Part shown: positions 1-12,541 of the stretch, in pieces | Numbering within the stretch: the stretch's first letter is position 1 | Layout: each line of letters begins with the position of its first letter | Origin: Bactrocera neohumeralis | Lineage: Eukaryota; Arthropoda; Insecta; Diptera; Tephritidae | Reading direction: 5' to 3' | Assembly (NCBI RefSeq): GCF_024586455.1 | Contig: NC_065923.1 | Coordinates: 36,132,370-36,196,369, forward strand | DNA: 64,000 bases | Notes under the pieces: generated by a model | The model's database searches: none | The model's input: only the letters and a program-made list of their open reading frames with translations | What the model was told of the DNA's origin: nothing | Position numbers and translations under genes: made by a program

Positions 1-279
1 AGTTTGTGGCTTCATTAACTATTGTAACGCTTCGTGGTAGTTCGAGTAAACAATTACAAAGTAAATGAAACGAAGCCAAAACACCTTGTTCCCACCTGAC
101 CTGTTCCGTAGAGTTAAGATAGAATCTCCGCAAAGTAACTTTTTTATTCATGCATCATTTACACTGATGGTGAGATGATGACTTGGGTAAGAAAACATAT
201 GGCTAGAATAGTTTGCCTGATGACAAAATATATTCCACTGAAATACTTTCACAAGTTATGAAGCTCATTTCCTCATCCT
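1..279. other. No recognisable feature
   Basis: AT-rich DNA. No coding, repeat or RNA signal was recognised before the transposase relic that follows. Confidence 0.4.
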
Positions 280-820
280 TTCAATAGTTCACCTTGGTAT
301 GGAAGTATTACGAAGGAAATTCTAGCAACCATGGATCGGTTTCGCATGTTTACTATGGTGCATCCTTAAATCACTATTTTGCTGAAAGATCTTGGTTGCG
401 GGCTTACAAAATCCAACTCATGCAACCAACAAGGAATGCTATAGAGCCAGGATTAATGAATTTTTCTTGCCTGAATTGAGGATGTTGATGTGAACAACTC
501 TTAGTTCCAACAAGATGGCACTACATGCCTTACAACCGACCAAATAAGCAATTTATTCAAGAAAACTTTTGGTGGGTGTATTATCTCGCCCCAAAGGCCT
601 GTGTCGTAGCTTCCAAAATAAGGGCGATTCACTTTCGGACAAATCGTTTCTATGAGGTTATTGTGAAGTCGCTTGTCTACACAGATAAGCACAAGATGTA
701 TGAGTCAACGCTATAAGAAGTGGTCGAAAATTTGACCTCGCGACTGGAATTTATTCGAGTCAGTCTCGGCAGTCACATTCCAAAAATAATTTTTAAAACA
801 TAATGACAAACCCTTATCCT
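280..820 (+). pseudogene. C-terminal relic of a Tc1/mariner-type transposase
   Basis: Broken frames read, in order, a CYTDK-like stretch (KSLVYTDKHKMYEST) and a C-terminal tail with EVVENLTSRLEFIR and SHIPKIIFKT. These match the end of a large insect transposase family in which a PPRSCDLTPLDYF-like block precedes a VYTDKP segment and a VVENW...RGSHLPEIIFK tail. The second catalytic Asp region is visible only as a degraded 'QQDGTTC'-like stretch near 510-530. Frameshifts and stops rule out activity. Other relics of the same family lie near 14.5, 22.0, 32.6, 33.5, 40.3, 50.7, 55.8 and 62.6 kb. Family assignment comes from motif recognition only. Confidence 0.7.
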
Positions 821-1509
821 TAAAATAAAGCTAAATTCTTAGCAATAACAATAATTTTTCTTATCTCTTGAGTCTTTTCGCACACACATTCGTTTATGTG
901 GCTTTAAAAATATGTACTATATATTTCTATTGTGTGCCAAACATTTAAGGGGTTTGTGGTAAGCATAGTGGCGCCAAAAGTGAAAGCAAAAAACTGAAAA
1001 GCAAACATTTTGTTAGTGTGCTACAGCTTCGACTGCGCCAAAAGCAGCAGAATCTCACCGAAACTTGACAGCTGGTACGTGACGCAAAAGGATAACCTGG
1101 TAAATTACAACAAAAAACGTCGTCTCCAAATACTGCGATTGAGTCATTGTGACCTGACTTTCGATGACGTAGTTTCAAACATTTATGTATATATGTGTGT
1201 GTATTATTACTTGAGTGTGTGTTTGCAAAGGGCGAGATGAAGGTGATGGAAAATAGATTTTTAACTGTAACTATTCAATGAGTTTCGGCACGTTTAAGAT
1301 AATAGAAAACAGAAATGTGTACATTGAGGCGCTCATTACGGGTATTTGGTATCAGTCACGACCCACAAATTTTGCGTGCCATCACTGAGGGAGGCCATTA
1401 CTGCGTCTCTATGCTGATAATGAGTTCTACATAAATTAATTTTATCGACTGCAATTTGCATAAATTATAAAGTGTACACTGACTGCTGAACTCTCTGCGA
1501 AGAGTATAC
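821..1509. other. Non-coding, nothing recognised
   Basis: AT-rich sequence. The open frames here are short and overlapping on both strands, with no recognisable domain. Confidence 0.4.
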
Positions 1510-2273
1510 ATTAGAGTGGGTCAAAAAAACACCGCATGTTTTCTTTCGATCCATGCTGTAAATTCTTTGATGGGCATCTCTAGAAAAGGCCTTGCAAGTG
1601 TGAGCTATAAATTAGAACAGGTACCAGTAACCTAATGGTTTCATAAATATTTCTTTATTATCAGATAACAATATCTGTATCTCGATTTCAACTCTTTGAA
1701 GAAAATATTTCGTGGATTTTGTTTAAAACTGAATTTACTTCTAAAAAGATCCAAAAAGATTTTTTCTTAAACCTTACCGAAAAATTATGTAGACCATTTT
1801 TGTAGAACAGAAATTTTCCTGAAGTAAATTGTGTAAATTTTAATTTAAAATGGTTTGTCATTGAGTTATAAAGTTAAAAATAAAAAACAAATTTGCCTTA
1901 ATTTCACAAAAACCAGCCGCTAAATGTTGTACGCAGTTAAATGTTTGCATCATATATGGTATGTACTTTATTCACTTGATACGCCGTGTCGTATAAGTAA
2001 CAAAGAATGTGCTATAAATGTTAGTTTAACTGCGTATAACTTTTGAATGAATAATATATCTTTCTTTAATGGAGTGTCCCTCTTTTCAAGTTATAAATTT
2101 ACTTGCTTAATACAAAATCAAAAAGTCCCGTGAGAAAATAAATATAATTTAGGTCAAATTTAAACAGAAAATAAAGAACTTATTCTCTTTGAATCTTGGT
2201 TTTTAGGGCAAACACTGAAACTTTGGGGGCCTTTGCATAAAAAAAACCCAAATAAATTGGAACTCCCTAATAC
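1510..2273. mobile_element. Putative MITE, copy 1 of three in the window
   Basis: The ends are weakly inverted (CATTAGAGTG at the left, CTCCCTAATA at the right). The interior shares ordered blocks with 36500-37118 and 44880-45238: a CGTATRAGYAACA block, then TTTAACTGCGTATAACTTTTG, then an AATAAAGARCTTATT block and GGGGCC close to the right end. No coding capacity is seen. The family name is unknown. This is probably a non-autonomous DNA transposon, and it is the most diverged copy at its ends. Confidence 0.5.
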
Positions 2274-3329
2274 CATATACATACTTATTTATGCATACGT
2301 ACTTTACATCTCAATACATATGTATATTTGCAAATACATATATTAAAGTGTGAGAATAGTTAATCGTTGTCTACCATTTTCGCATATTAAATTGTCAAAA
2401 GTTATAATCTCATCCTGAGTATACGCATTAACTATTCTGGCAACGGTATTTAATTTAAGTACATATTTCTTAGAAATATAAACACACATCTCACCAGATT
2501 CCACTTAAAATTATGCATAATTATCGAGCATTAATTGGTTTCCTTTTAACTGAATAATATACATATAATGAATATTTAACTACAATGGAAAATTATGAAA
2601 TGTCATTTCAGCAGAAGTACCTATCCTTTGACTGATCGTTCATGGATAAATAGCCACGTAGCGACCAGTGACACACATATCTACTTACAATATTAGCTCT
2701 ACGTTTTATTATCGTATTTATCCACCAAATTCACTAGGAATCATCTGGAGACCGAAAAAAATTAAACGAAAGGATATTCAGAAAAATATATTATCCAAAA
2801 ATTCAAAGGAAAAGCGAAGACTAAAAAACGAAATTTCTCCTTGCAATCCAACTATGATTCAATTTCGTCAATATTATGCTCTGCACTGAGAACTGAGAAG
2901 TGAAGTTATTAAAAACACACAAAAGATAAGTTTTCTGTGCTTAAATAGATTTTAAAAGCATGACTTGATCAGCTGTATTGTAAGAGTAGGTTGAACTCAT
3001 CGAAACACAGATGAAGAATTTTCAGTTAAGTGTTTAGTGGAGTAATAGCTCGTAGAAGTAGTCGACGGGGACAGAGAAAATGAAGGGTAAATTAAAAAGG
3101 CCCCGGCCTGGCACATACATGACTGTCTTAGAATTAAATCTATATGATTTAGTTATAAACTTGACAGCTGTCGGATCATAGGTTTGTGAATTTTATCATT
3201 TATAGTGAAGAATGTTGTGAAAAAAAATTGTAAAGAGTATTTCGAGTGTTGATAAAATATTGCTTTTTGAAAGGCACAAATACAGTTGAAACAAAAACTT
3301 GGCTTCATGACAAGTTTCCGAATACTGTC
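2274..3329. other. Non-coding, nothing recognised
   Basis: AT-rich DNA with no supported gene. A 73-codon open frame at 2668-2889 has random-looking composition and no motif. Confidence 0.4.
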
Positions 3330-4500
3330 CCAAGGAAACAACCATCAGTCACAGGTATGTGAAGTTTAGACATATCGAAATAAGCACTAAAAGGTTTGAA
3401 TCCAGTGAACGCCCAAAAAAGTTTTTTACCGACGAAAACATCAAAAAAGTCCAGAAAATAATTTTGAATGACCGTAAAGTGAAGTTGTTCGAGTTCACAG
3501 GCACTCTAAGGATACGAACTGAATGAGTACATCAGGCTAAGGTTCGCTGTAACTGAGGTCAATTTTGAAGCAGTCAGAGGGTCTCTGTAAGCAGTTATCA
3601 ATCATCCTTGTAGGAAATAATGTTGAGTAAAAAACACAAATTTGGCAAAAGCAAGTATTCTACTGTGGTAGGCCGGGGAATTTTTAATTGACTCTTTATT
3701 TTAATGATGATGCGGTCATGCAAAAGTTTTCCTAAAGGGATTCGGTAGAGGGGGTTCCCAGCTAACAAACCAGCGGTTGGTTGTCTCCAAACACCTTGAG
3801 AGTCAGAACAAACATTTTCGCGCAACGTGTTTTTGTGAGTGGCTCAAGACTAAAATGCAGCGCTCTACTAAATTCTGTGTGAAACTCGGTAAATCTGCGA
3901 CAGAGATATGATCAAGCAGGCTTACCCAGATGTTGGTTTAGCAAGAACGGGTGTGTTTCGGTGGCACCATGTTTTTTTGGCGGCCGGGAAGAGGTCGGTC
4001 ATGAATGAGCAAATTCAAAGTGAAGACGGTGCCCATCGTCTTTTTTGACATCAAAGGCGTCGTCCACCATGAATTTGTTCCTTCTGGACAAACCGTCAAT
4101 GCCAAGTTTTACGTGGAAGTCCTCAAGAGACTCAAACGAAGAATCAATCGGGTCCGGCAAGACATCGCATTCCATTGGAAGTTGCACCACGATAACGCTC
4201 CGGCTCACACCGCCTTTGCTGTGAACAGCTACCTAATAAAGGGCATTATTCCAACGCTTCCGCAGCCACCCAACAGTCCAGAAATGGCCCTCACGGACTT
4301 TTTTGTGTCATTGCCTGAAAAGTCCGATGAAAGGCAAGCATTTTGAGACGACAGAGGGGATCCAAGCAGCATGCATGTCGGCTCTCAAGGCTATTCCGGA
4401 AAATGCCTTCCGTGACGCCTTCAATGCTTGGAAATCACGTTGGCAGCACTGCATCGACGCAGAAGGATTCTATTTTGAAATTTTGTGAAGAATTGTAACG
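3330..4500 (+). mobile_element. Degenerate mariner element
   Basis: Two helix-turn-helix fragments are present. One, near 3390-3530, reads SERPKKFFTDENIKKVQKI. The other, near 3855-3985, reads STKFCVKLGKSATE followed by MIKQAYPDVGLARTGVF. The second is fused to a catalytic-domain fragment from about 4005 (VFFDIKGVVHHEFVPSGQT, then HHDNAPAHT with the second Asp). After a frameshift near 4303 comes a C-terminal GKHFETTEG...CIDAEGFYFEIL block. The third catalytic region has decayed (NSPEMALTDFF where the family has YSPDLAPxDFF). The double HTH suggests a nested or rearranged pair of mariners. The element is non-functional. Confidence 0.8.
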
Positions 4501-6654
4501 ATTGGTTCAATAATTTTTTTTTTTAGTCGTCGTATTACGATCTGGACAAACCGTGTACGTGTTAAATTTAATTCTACTAACTAAAAAACAGACGATCAAA
4601 TCCCATATAAGATCCATACTTGAATAGTAAAGCAAATGAGAAGGTTTCGTAATAGATTTTTTATCGTCAGCATATTAAATACAAAAATATGCGTTACCAA
4701 AATATACAAACTTTGAGTGAATGACTAACAAAGTTCACTCTAATGTACATTAATATATATTGAGGTTTGTTTCATAACTGTTACTAACAGTTAACTATCA
4801 GGAAGAACGATAATCCAAGTAACTTACTTATCTTGCTTTAAAACTTTTCAATTAATGACACTTTGTGGCCTTGGCACTGGTCCTATTCATCCCGTTTATA
4901 ATTTAGAGTTTCTCATAGCGCCGAGGGACAAGATACAAGTATTTCCATTTCACTTTAGTAATTAAGAAAATTTGTTGAGAGATAGTTTAGATTATTGAAC
5001 TTATATGTGAATTCAAAGTTTTCAAATGTAAACTTCTTTTAAATTGATTTTTTCCGACTGAGTTATGAAAGCAATGAACTTGTGGAACAAAAAATAAACA
5101 TTCATGCGTTTTCCGATATCCATTTTCCAGTTCAGTTTGGTATCGATATCGACTTTCGGTTAGTATAATACTCACCCCAAATTGCGATTATTAAATAAAG
5201 TACACACTATGGTTTCTTTAAAATAGGTTTTATTGTTTGATTTCAAAGATTCTGAAAGATTCTGTGTTTAACAATGTCCATTAAATACAAGGCCATGCCA
5301 TTCGAAATATTGTGACGTAAATGGTTCTCCATTCTGATTGTTGCAAAAATATTATACAAAAAAATTAAAAACATAAAAACTCGTATCAGTCTAGTGTATA
5401 ATAATAATTCGTTGAAATGATTAAAAACTTTTTAATTTTGATTTCTTTGTATCCTTTAATTATTCCAAACAATTATTGTTCTAATTAGTACCAAAATACA
5501 TTATGTGGCTTGCTGTTTCAAATTCCAGCCGTGTTGTAATTCTATTCGACCAAAGAGATATCAATTCTATCGTAGTGGGTGTTTTTTCAGACGCCTGGTT
5601 TTCAATCGGGCAATATGTATGTTTTCGGATTTGATTCTTTTGACAGTTGTTGTTAGGTTTATACTTGATTTGGTTGGCCATTCCATAGTGCACAGACTAA
5701 CTCCGGACAAATATTTGTAAGACGCGCATATTTATTTTCAAAATGAAGGTACGTTTCTGTAATATTAAATTTTATGCGTTTCAGTTTTTCTTGAAAACCG
5801 CGTGTCTAAAAAAACACCATTTATGTGACTGGTGTACATGACATTTGTTTGTTGCTCGAGTTGCACGACCTTGTATTTTATAAATAGTATGTAGTTAGCC
5901 AATCATTTATTATTATTTGATTCTTTAATATTTTTTCTTTATTAAATATTATCAGCGTAACAATAGATACACATAAATATATCGCTTGAATAAAATTCAA
6001 ATAGTTACATGAACATTTTGATATTCGTTTACTTAGCCTAGAATTTGTCCTTCATATTTTTATATACATATGTAAATTTATAGGTGTGTATTCAGAAAAT
6101 TATTTCACATTTGGAGATTGAACTATTCAAATATTTAACTAGAATATTTATACTAAGTTTTACGTCTAAGATTTTGGGCTAATATTTTACAATTTTTTTT
6201 CCTTTACATAGATACAGTTAAATACATAAATACATATTTATACATTTATAAATTCAAAGGTAGCGAAAGTGTGTATAAAGCATGAAACTGTTTAACTGTA
6301 AATAGGTTGTATACGAATACGCATTACGCACGAGCGCCTTGCATTTATATACACATATGCACATGTTCGCGCTTGGCTAGCGCAGATATTACACGGATAA
6401 ATTGAAAAAATTCGTCACTTTATTAACAGTTAGTTGTTGCTGAAAATGTAAGCATTTCACATCTATATATGTACATAGATACATACTCAGATGAGGTATA
6501 TAACATTGAAGAAATTGTTGTAAAAAGCTTCGTTCAGCAATCAGCCTGTACTATATTATTACATTTTATTTTATTTTAATTCTTTTTATTGTGGAGTATC
6601 TTTCGGAGAAAAAATTGTGACTAAGAAATTATAAATTAATATGGAAGGCATAAA
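4501..6654. other. Non-coding AT-rich stretch
   Basis: No gene or transposon coding signal was recognised. Several ACATATGT palindromes occur, a common low-complexity pattern throughout this window. Confidence 0.4.
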
Positions 6655-7470
6655 TCGAATTAACAATAAAAGTTGTGCAGAAAAAAGTCAACACCCACGT
6701 AGACAGCCAAGCAGCAATCAAGACAGTAACCTCGTAACGCATATCGAATAGAAGTGTCTTGGGAAGCAGGGCAGCAGGGCAGCAGTGGAAAGTGTTGCCA
6801 GAAGCAAGTAACTTCACTTCTAGTCAGTGCCAAGCCACAAATGCATCGAGGGCAATGAAAGAGTGGACAAGACTGCCAAGTATGGTGTACGACTACAACC
6901 GAAAACGTGATAAACATTGAGAAACCGATGTATTGTCTATACGATGCTCTTGACAGAAGTATGGTAAAGAAAATCATAACCCGAAGGAACGAGCTACCTG
7001 GGTGCAAAACTACAAAAGTTATCTGCAAAACGATAGATCGGAAGTACACAAAATTACTATTTGCACTCAACTAAAGAGACTGTAGGCACATGATCGGAAT
7101 ACTAACTAGTCACTAACTGGTGGCGATAGATGCCCGCAGATTGGGGCCGATAGATCAAGAAGACTGTAGGATATGTCTAGAGTAACGCACCACGGAGACA
7201 ACGAAGCATCTTCTGTGCGCGCTTGTACCGCATTGGCAAGATTACGCTGTAAACATCTGGGATCCCAACGGTATGATTCACTGGAGGAGCTGTGGATTAT
7301 GAGGCCACAGAGTCTATAAAAATTCGCGTCAAGCGCAGGCATATTAAACGATGACTGCTCCTCACGACACATGAGCAGTTTCTTCAGGACAAAATTCCAC
7401 ATCGAAGTCTCAAATACAGAAGCTAACTGCCTTGTACTACCGTTTAAAAGAAAGAAATCTGTGGTTTGAA
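6655..7470 (+). pseudogene. Non-LTR retrotransposon RNase H and C-terminal relic
   Basis: Across several frames the strand reads an RNase H core: VDSQAAIKTVTS with its catalytic Asp, then SHKCIEGNERVDKTAKYG, which corresponds to the usual GHxxIxGNExAD block. Next comes KVICKTIDRKYTKLLFALN, then a C-terminal zinc-knuckle-like block (LVAIDARRLG, EDCRIC, TTETTKHLLC). This order is typical of RNase H-bearing insect non-LTR elements of the I, LOA and related clades. Stops and frameshifts are frequent, so this is a dead copy. It lies just downstream of the receptor gene, on the opposite strand. Related fragments occur at 57.6-58.5 kb and 60.8 kb. Confidence 0.8.
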
Positions 7471-7661
7471 AAGAATCTTGCAAAAGTAATTATATTATTG
7501 TCGTAATAACACCGCTTGGTCAAAATATCAGTTGGTATATGTCAAGCGGATGACATTTAACCAAACTATACGTGTACAACTAAACCTCTTTTACAGCTAT
7601 ACCCTTTCGCTACAAATACACACTCGCCGCCTCCAACCGTATCTGAATTGATCGCATGCTT

Positions 7662-9329
7662 TCAGATCCCCGACGTCATTTGTCCATTCTTGGCGTCAAT
7701 CCAATCACAGCTTAGTGCCGTGTTGTTGTTCGACGCTAACGCCACCGGCGTCACAACAGTTGTACGTTGACTGTCGCGTGCCGGGTAGTACACGACCGGT
7801 CCCGGCGAGGGCGCCCGATTGCGTTTGATCTTCACCACACCCGGCGAACCGGTCTGCACCAAACGCACATTTTTCAAAGTACTGTTGTTCGAGCCGCCGC
7901 CGGTAACTAGGTATGTGCCTGTTGTACTGCGCTGCGTACCGTGTCGTGAAAACCGGCCCGATGAACGATGATTTATTGTGCCGTCACCGTTGTTCGATAT
8001 AGAACTCTCGTAGTGAATAAGATCGGGTTGGTCGCGGCTGAGGCGGCGTTTGAAAAAAATCAACAAGAAAATACGTTTGAACTTCTCGCCGAAAATGACG
8101 TAAATTAAGAAATTCGCGCTACTATTGATCGTCACCAGCAAATTGGAGATTTTCGTTAGGGAGTGATCGATTTTATTATAGAAAGCCTCATCGATATTTA
8201 CGACAAGCGCAAGAAAGTTTAAGAGAAAGAAGACAATTACGATGAAGATCAGCATAGTCGCTAAGCCAATTTCACGCTTCTCGGAGCGCGACAATCGTTG
8301 GCGTTCGCGATTCGCACGCTTTACTTTGCGATAGATCAGGCAATTGAGTATGGCTAACGTGAGGAATGGTATTATATAATTGATAATCAGATAACACCAA
8401 TGTATGTAGATATTGATGTATGTTTGATTTTTTCGTAAAGGCGACGGTCGTAAGCAATGATACACTATCTCACTACCCTCAGGCTGGTAACTCACCGTCA
8501 TAACTTCCCAGAAGCGTGGCAGGTTGTACAGCAACGACAGTGTACAACAAACAATGAAGTAGATTTTGGCGCGTCCATAAGTACAAAGCGCACGTGACTT
8601 GAGCGGATGGCAAACGGCCACATAACGCTCCAAAGTCACGGTGAACGTCATGTATATGCTCGCCGTTTGCGCCGTCAGACCGATGGGGAAGATCGACGGT
8701 GATATAAACGGATAAATATAGTTGTAATAATAGAAGAAATAACCCGAATATGGATAGACACAGGGAATGCCAAAGAGTAGCATGGATGTGATGATCAAAG
8801 TCGTATCACAACGTGCCAAGCCAATGAGCAAATAATTTATGCTGGAACGCATTTGAGGACGTGACAGTATAATCATGGAGATGATATTGCCAATAATACC
8901 GAATATGCCGACAATATTCAATACAACGCCACAAACCCAAAACTCTAGACGGGTGTCGTCATCCGGATGATAGACATCCTTACACTGTGTTTCATTCGAC
9001 TGGTTGCTGTAGAAATTGTGGAAGGTGAAATTCTCTGTCAACTGGGGAAAGAGTGTGCCGTCGTCTGTAGCGCTCTTGCCGAGTGAGTATATTGTAGAAT
9101 CTGTGGGTGCAATATACTCAACGAAGACGTTGCTGTCCGACACACTCTGTATGAAATCTTGCAAATTGATTGGCGCCGCATCGTAATCATGCGTCGAACT
9201 ATCCACAACAACATCAGCGGGCGGTAGCAAAGCGGGCTCTTGGCGTAGCAGATCCTGTATGCGTGGAGATGACTTTAGTGCATGAAAAATGTGCGGGTCG
9301 AATCCGTGCGTCGCATTGAGTTCAGTCAT
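7662..9329 (-). CDS. FMRFaR: FMRFamide receptor (class A neuropeptide GPCR)
   Basis: Uninterrupted 555-residue protein with a class A GPCR layout and no signal peptide. The N-terminal tail (1-128) has potential N-glycosylation sites at N5, N100, N109 and N112. Approximate helices: TM1 129-155, TM2 163-188, TM3 211-236, TM4 254-272, TM5 309-333, TM6 355-378, TM7 391-413. TM3 ends in ERY (234-236), the DRY position. TM7 ends in NFLIY (406-410) in place of NPxxY. A basic third loop (KVKRANRERQRLSRSEKRE) and the post-TM7 stretch with FGEKFKRIF and DQPDLIHYES strongly resemble Drosophila FMRFaR, whose length is similar. By family it is a plasma-membrane receptor for FMRFamide-like peptides that couples to G proteins. 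The first ATG was chosen because the next Met (about 152) lies inside TM1. An acceptor-like CGCAG lies 4 nt before the ATG, so 5' exons are probably remote. This is the only intact host gene in the window. Confidence 0.95.
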   Translation of the reverse strand: MTELNATHGFDPHIFHALKSSPRIQDLLRQEPALLPPADVVVDSSTHDYDAAPINLQDFIQSVSDSNVFVEYIAPTDSTIYSLGKSATDDGTLFPQLTENFTFHNFYSNQSNETQCKDVYHPDDDTRLEFWVCGVVLNIVGIFGIIGNIISMIILSRPQMRSSINYLLIGLARCDTTLIITSMLLFGIPCVYPYSGYFFYYYNYIYPFISPSIFPIGLTAQTASIYMTFTVTLERYVAVCHPLKSRALCTYGRAKIYFIVCCTLSLLYNLPRFWEVMTVSYQPEGSEIVYHCLRPSPLRKNQTYINIYIHWCYLIINYIIPFLTLAILNCLIYRKVKRANRERQRLSRSEKREIGLATMLIFIVIVFFLLNFLALVVNIDEAFYNKIDHSLTKISNLLVTINSSANFLIYVIFGEKFKRIFLLIFFKRRLSRDQPDLIHYESSISNNGDGTINHRSSGRFSRHGTQRSTTGTYLVTGGGSNNSTLKNVRLVQTGSPGVVKIKRNRAPSPGPVVYYPARDSQRTTVVTPVALASNNNTALSCDWIDAKNGQMTSGI

Positions 9330-11332
9330 CGGTCTGCGATAAGAAGCGGGGCCGCAAGCGCACTGGGTACTCGAATGTATTCTAACTTAAAACGATGTAA
9401 GTAGGGCAAAACAACGAGTCGCGCCTGTACTAAGCAGTTAGTGTTGCTAATTTTAAGTTCTGACTTATTCACAGAAACAGTTACTACAACGAAAGTAACT
9501 GCTGGCGAAATTATGCAAGAAAAAAGTATATATATTTTAAATCGATGTTCTATTAGTCGTTGAACCAAAAAGCTCGTAGCTCTAAGTATTTACAAATTAT
9601 GCTAGAGCTAAGCTTGTGGGTAAGCAGTGTTTAATATAATAAATAATTTTAAATTCAAATCAAAGTTATAATTTCTTCTTGTTCATCAGCACCGCCTTCC
9701 GTCTTAACTCTTAGCACTATATTCTGTGCAATGCCAGACTTTAACCTTTTTTCTTTTCGCTTTCAGTTGTCTTTTTTAATTGTTATTAATTTTTTCTAAA
9801 TTTTCTGTTTTTGTAAATATAATTTAAAGCTCCTTTAATTTTTGTAATTTTGCTTACAAAACTTCAATCTTTTGCATACAAGTAAAGCTTGAAAATATCA
9901 CAAAACACTGGCCTTAACCTAGAGTACAGTATTTAATCAATAACGCGCTTAAAATTGTTGCAACTTATTTACATAGTTCTTCACTTATTTTTATATACTT
10001 TAACAAAAAAAGTTGCAACAATATTTATATGCTTAACAGCTGCTTCTTTGGAGCGTTTAAGACTATTTATAGCAATTTTTACTACTTTTAATCAAGCTTT
10101 TTAATTACATACTCTTTTTTTTTTGATTTTTAATTATTATTCAACGTTAAATATTCAATTAGTTATTTCTATCGTCAATCTCTTGCTGTATCCTCTTATT
10201 ACTTCTTAGTAAGATTTTTCCGCAAAGTATGAAGCATTAAAAAGCACTCAAAGTTATTCACAACCCTCCAGAAAAATATATTTTAACAATCACTCGTAAG
10301 CAAAAATAAGAATTTGGACGAATTCACTGTTTAATAAATCCGTTATATATATTTACAAAAGCTTTGCTATTTCATGTCTGACTCTGGCATTTCAAAATTT
10401 TATGCATTACCAATATTAAGCATTCTTCATTGCATCCCGCGATTGCAAGTTGGTAGTTCCGGTACAGCCACAGCTCTCTTTGCGCCAAAAAATCTCGTTC
10501 TGCGCGCTCCATTAGTTTTATTTTATTCAGTATTATGCTGTGCATGTGCGTTTCAAGCTGATTTCAAGCGGAGATTCTGCATTTTTACTAAATCGCCCTG
10601 TAAAACTGCTTATACGTACATATGTAAGTATGTATTTCCTTAGTTTAATTTTAGCTTCCGTTGCTTTTTGTAGTTTGGTTTACTGTAAGGATATGACGCT
10701 AGTCAACGTCTCTTCGTGAGCATTTCTCTCACTTGTCTCCGGGTCTGTAGTGTTTTCATTGCTTGTCAGCAGCGTCAGTTTGGTTTACCGTTTCCCTTTT
10801 ATGATCTGATAGTTTTTCCCCATTTCGGAAAGCTTGTCGCCACGGTTGTTCAGTCGTCATCCAAATGGTGCACTGCACTCAAATAGTATGTTGCATTGAA
10901 AACTTGTAGTTGCAACCACTTAAGTATCACAAGTATGCTGGTGGATTGGATTGGCAATTGAAGGTTTATGTTAGCGCGAGCTGCAATAAAAAATATGATA
11001 AAATTCAATGTTAAATTATGGCCAATTTTTAAATGTAATATAGAAAAAATAAAATAGGTGATTTTTTAGTTATTTGGTTTTAAAAGCAAATTTAATTATA
11101 ATATTAATAACTTAAACTAACAATATCCTTTAAGCAATTTTCCGTTAAAGAATTTAATCTAGAGCACAACATTAAAGTTACGAGACGAGACTTCTGATAC
11201 CTCTAGGCACATGCCAAAAACACTGCTTGAGTTAACAGTTGGTTGTTTTGTGGCTGCCTCATGAAATAAAGGCAATGGTTTCATCAAATTCGCTTAACTG
11301 TCAAGAAAAGTATTTTAGTTTGTTAGTCTACT
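9330..11332. other. Receptor 5' flank, probably 5' UTR or intron
   Basis: On the minus strand the sequence before the receptor ATG is pyrimidine-rich and ends in CGCAG at 9334-9338, a plausible 3' splice site. Further upstream the DNA is AT-rich with no coding signal. A short GGTGATTTTTTAG motif at about 11054 resembles the terminus of the Tc1-like family seen at 14466 and 40942. Slightly GC-richer, complex sequence at about 10680-10930 could be regulatory, but nothing specific was recognised. Confidence 0.4.
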
Positions 11333-12541
11333 TTTTCAAGAATGGATAAGGAAGCAAAGCAAATGGGTCTCGTAGTAAACGAGGACAAGACGAAATATCT
11401 TCTGTCATAAAACAAATAGTCGTCCTCTGGGCTCCTACGTCACTCTTGACAGTCACAACTTCGAGGTCGTAGATAATTTCGTCTATCCTGAATCCAGTAT
11501 TAACACCAACAACAATGTCAGTCTCGAAATCCAACGCATAATAACTCTTGCCAACAGGTGCTACTTCGGACTGACTAGGCTATTGAGAAGCAAAGTCCTC
11601 TCTCGACGAACAAAAACCAAACTCTATAAGTCACTCATTATTCCCGTCCTGTTATATGGTATGGACGGTGACAACATCTGATGAGTCGACGTTAGGAGTT
11701 TTCGAGAGAAAGGTTCTGCGGTCCTTTGCGCGTTGGCCACGTCGAATATCGCATTCGATGGAGCGATGAGCTGTATGACACTTGTAGTTCATTGAAGCTA
11801 TGCTGGCTAGATCATGTCGTCCGAATGGACGAAAATACTCAAGCTCTGAAAGTTTTCGACACAGTACCCGCCGGGGAAGCAGAGGAAAAGGAAAACCTCC
11901 ACTCCGTTGGAGAGATCAGGTGGAGAAAGACCGGGCTGCACTCGGTATTACCATTTGGCGCCACATTGTAAAAAGAAATGACTGGCAACAGCGCTAACTC
12001 GGTTGTAACCATCTTATAGCCTTGACAGACGGCAGCGTTAATCCGGATTAACTGCGCACTTAATCAGATCCAAATTTGTAGGTGACAGACGGCAGCTATG
12101 CGAGTTTAAAACTCTCATAAACAGCTCATTGTCCTTTTTATAATATTTTCAATGAAAATTGATAGAAGATAAACATTACGGTTGTTAGCCGACCAATTTT
12201 TACCAAACCATTTTTTATTACAAAAACATATCAACACATTATTTTTAAAACTGCATCATAACATAGAAGTTTTATTGATATTATATTGAGAATTTGATAA
12301 ACAGCTGTCAGGGTTACTTGTATTTCATTCACAATAGATGAAAATTGGCCATTTTTAACAATGTTGCCAACGAAAATCTCACAAACTCCCTAAAATTTTG
12401 AGAGTTATTTTTGGATTCAGCAACGGAGTTAGCTGTGGTAACTCCTGAATTAATCCCGAAAAATGCAATTAATCTGGTTTAACGCTGCCGTCTGTCAATG
12501 CTATTAGCGTTGTCTACGACAGTAAAGAAGAAGAAGAAGTC
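11333..12541 (+). pseudogene. RTE-like non-LTR retrotransposon 3' relic
   Basis: The strand reads, across stops and shifts, the end of a reverse-transcriptase protein: GLVVNEDKTKYLL, FVYPESSINTNNNVSLEIQ, RLLRSKVLSRRTKTKLYKSL, IIPVLLYGM. It ends with a conserved tail (RGSRGKGKPPLRWRDQVEKD, ALGITIWRH, NDWQQR) finishing at 11997. The 3' end is AAGAAGAAGAAG (12529-12541), the A-rich tail type of this family. The tail is split by a separate 475-bp element at 12023-12497. Upstream RT, endonuclease and 5' sequences are absent, as in a 5'-truncated copy. Assignment to RTE rather than another clade rests on recall of the tail motifs. Confidence 0.75.
12023..12497. mobile_element. 475-bp MITE inserted in the RTE 3' tail
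   Basis: The ends are inverted: TGACAGACGGCAGCGTTAA at the left and its reverse complement at the right, with the match continuing imperfectly to about 30 bp. A second, subterminal TGACAGACGGCAGC lies at 12083. There is no open frame of interest. The element sits inside the 3' untranslated tail of the RTE relic, so it is younger than that copy. No clean target duplication could be assigned by eye, so the superfamily is undetermined. Confidence 0.65.

Noticed and set aside
9326..9568. 80-codon frame ending in ATGA overlap with the FMRFaR start, as a regulatory upstream ORF
   Set aside because: It begins with TTG and contains no ATG, so it is not a credible upstream ORF. A splice acceptor just before the receptor ATG also makes it probably intronic.
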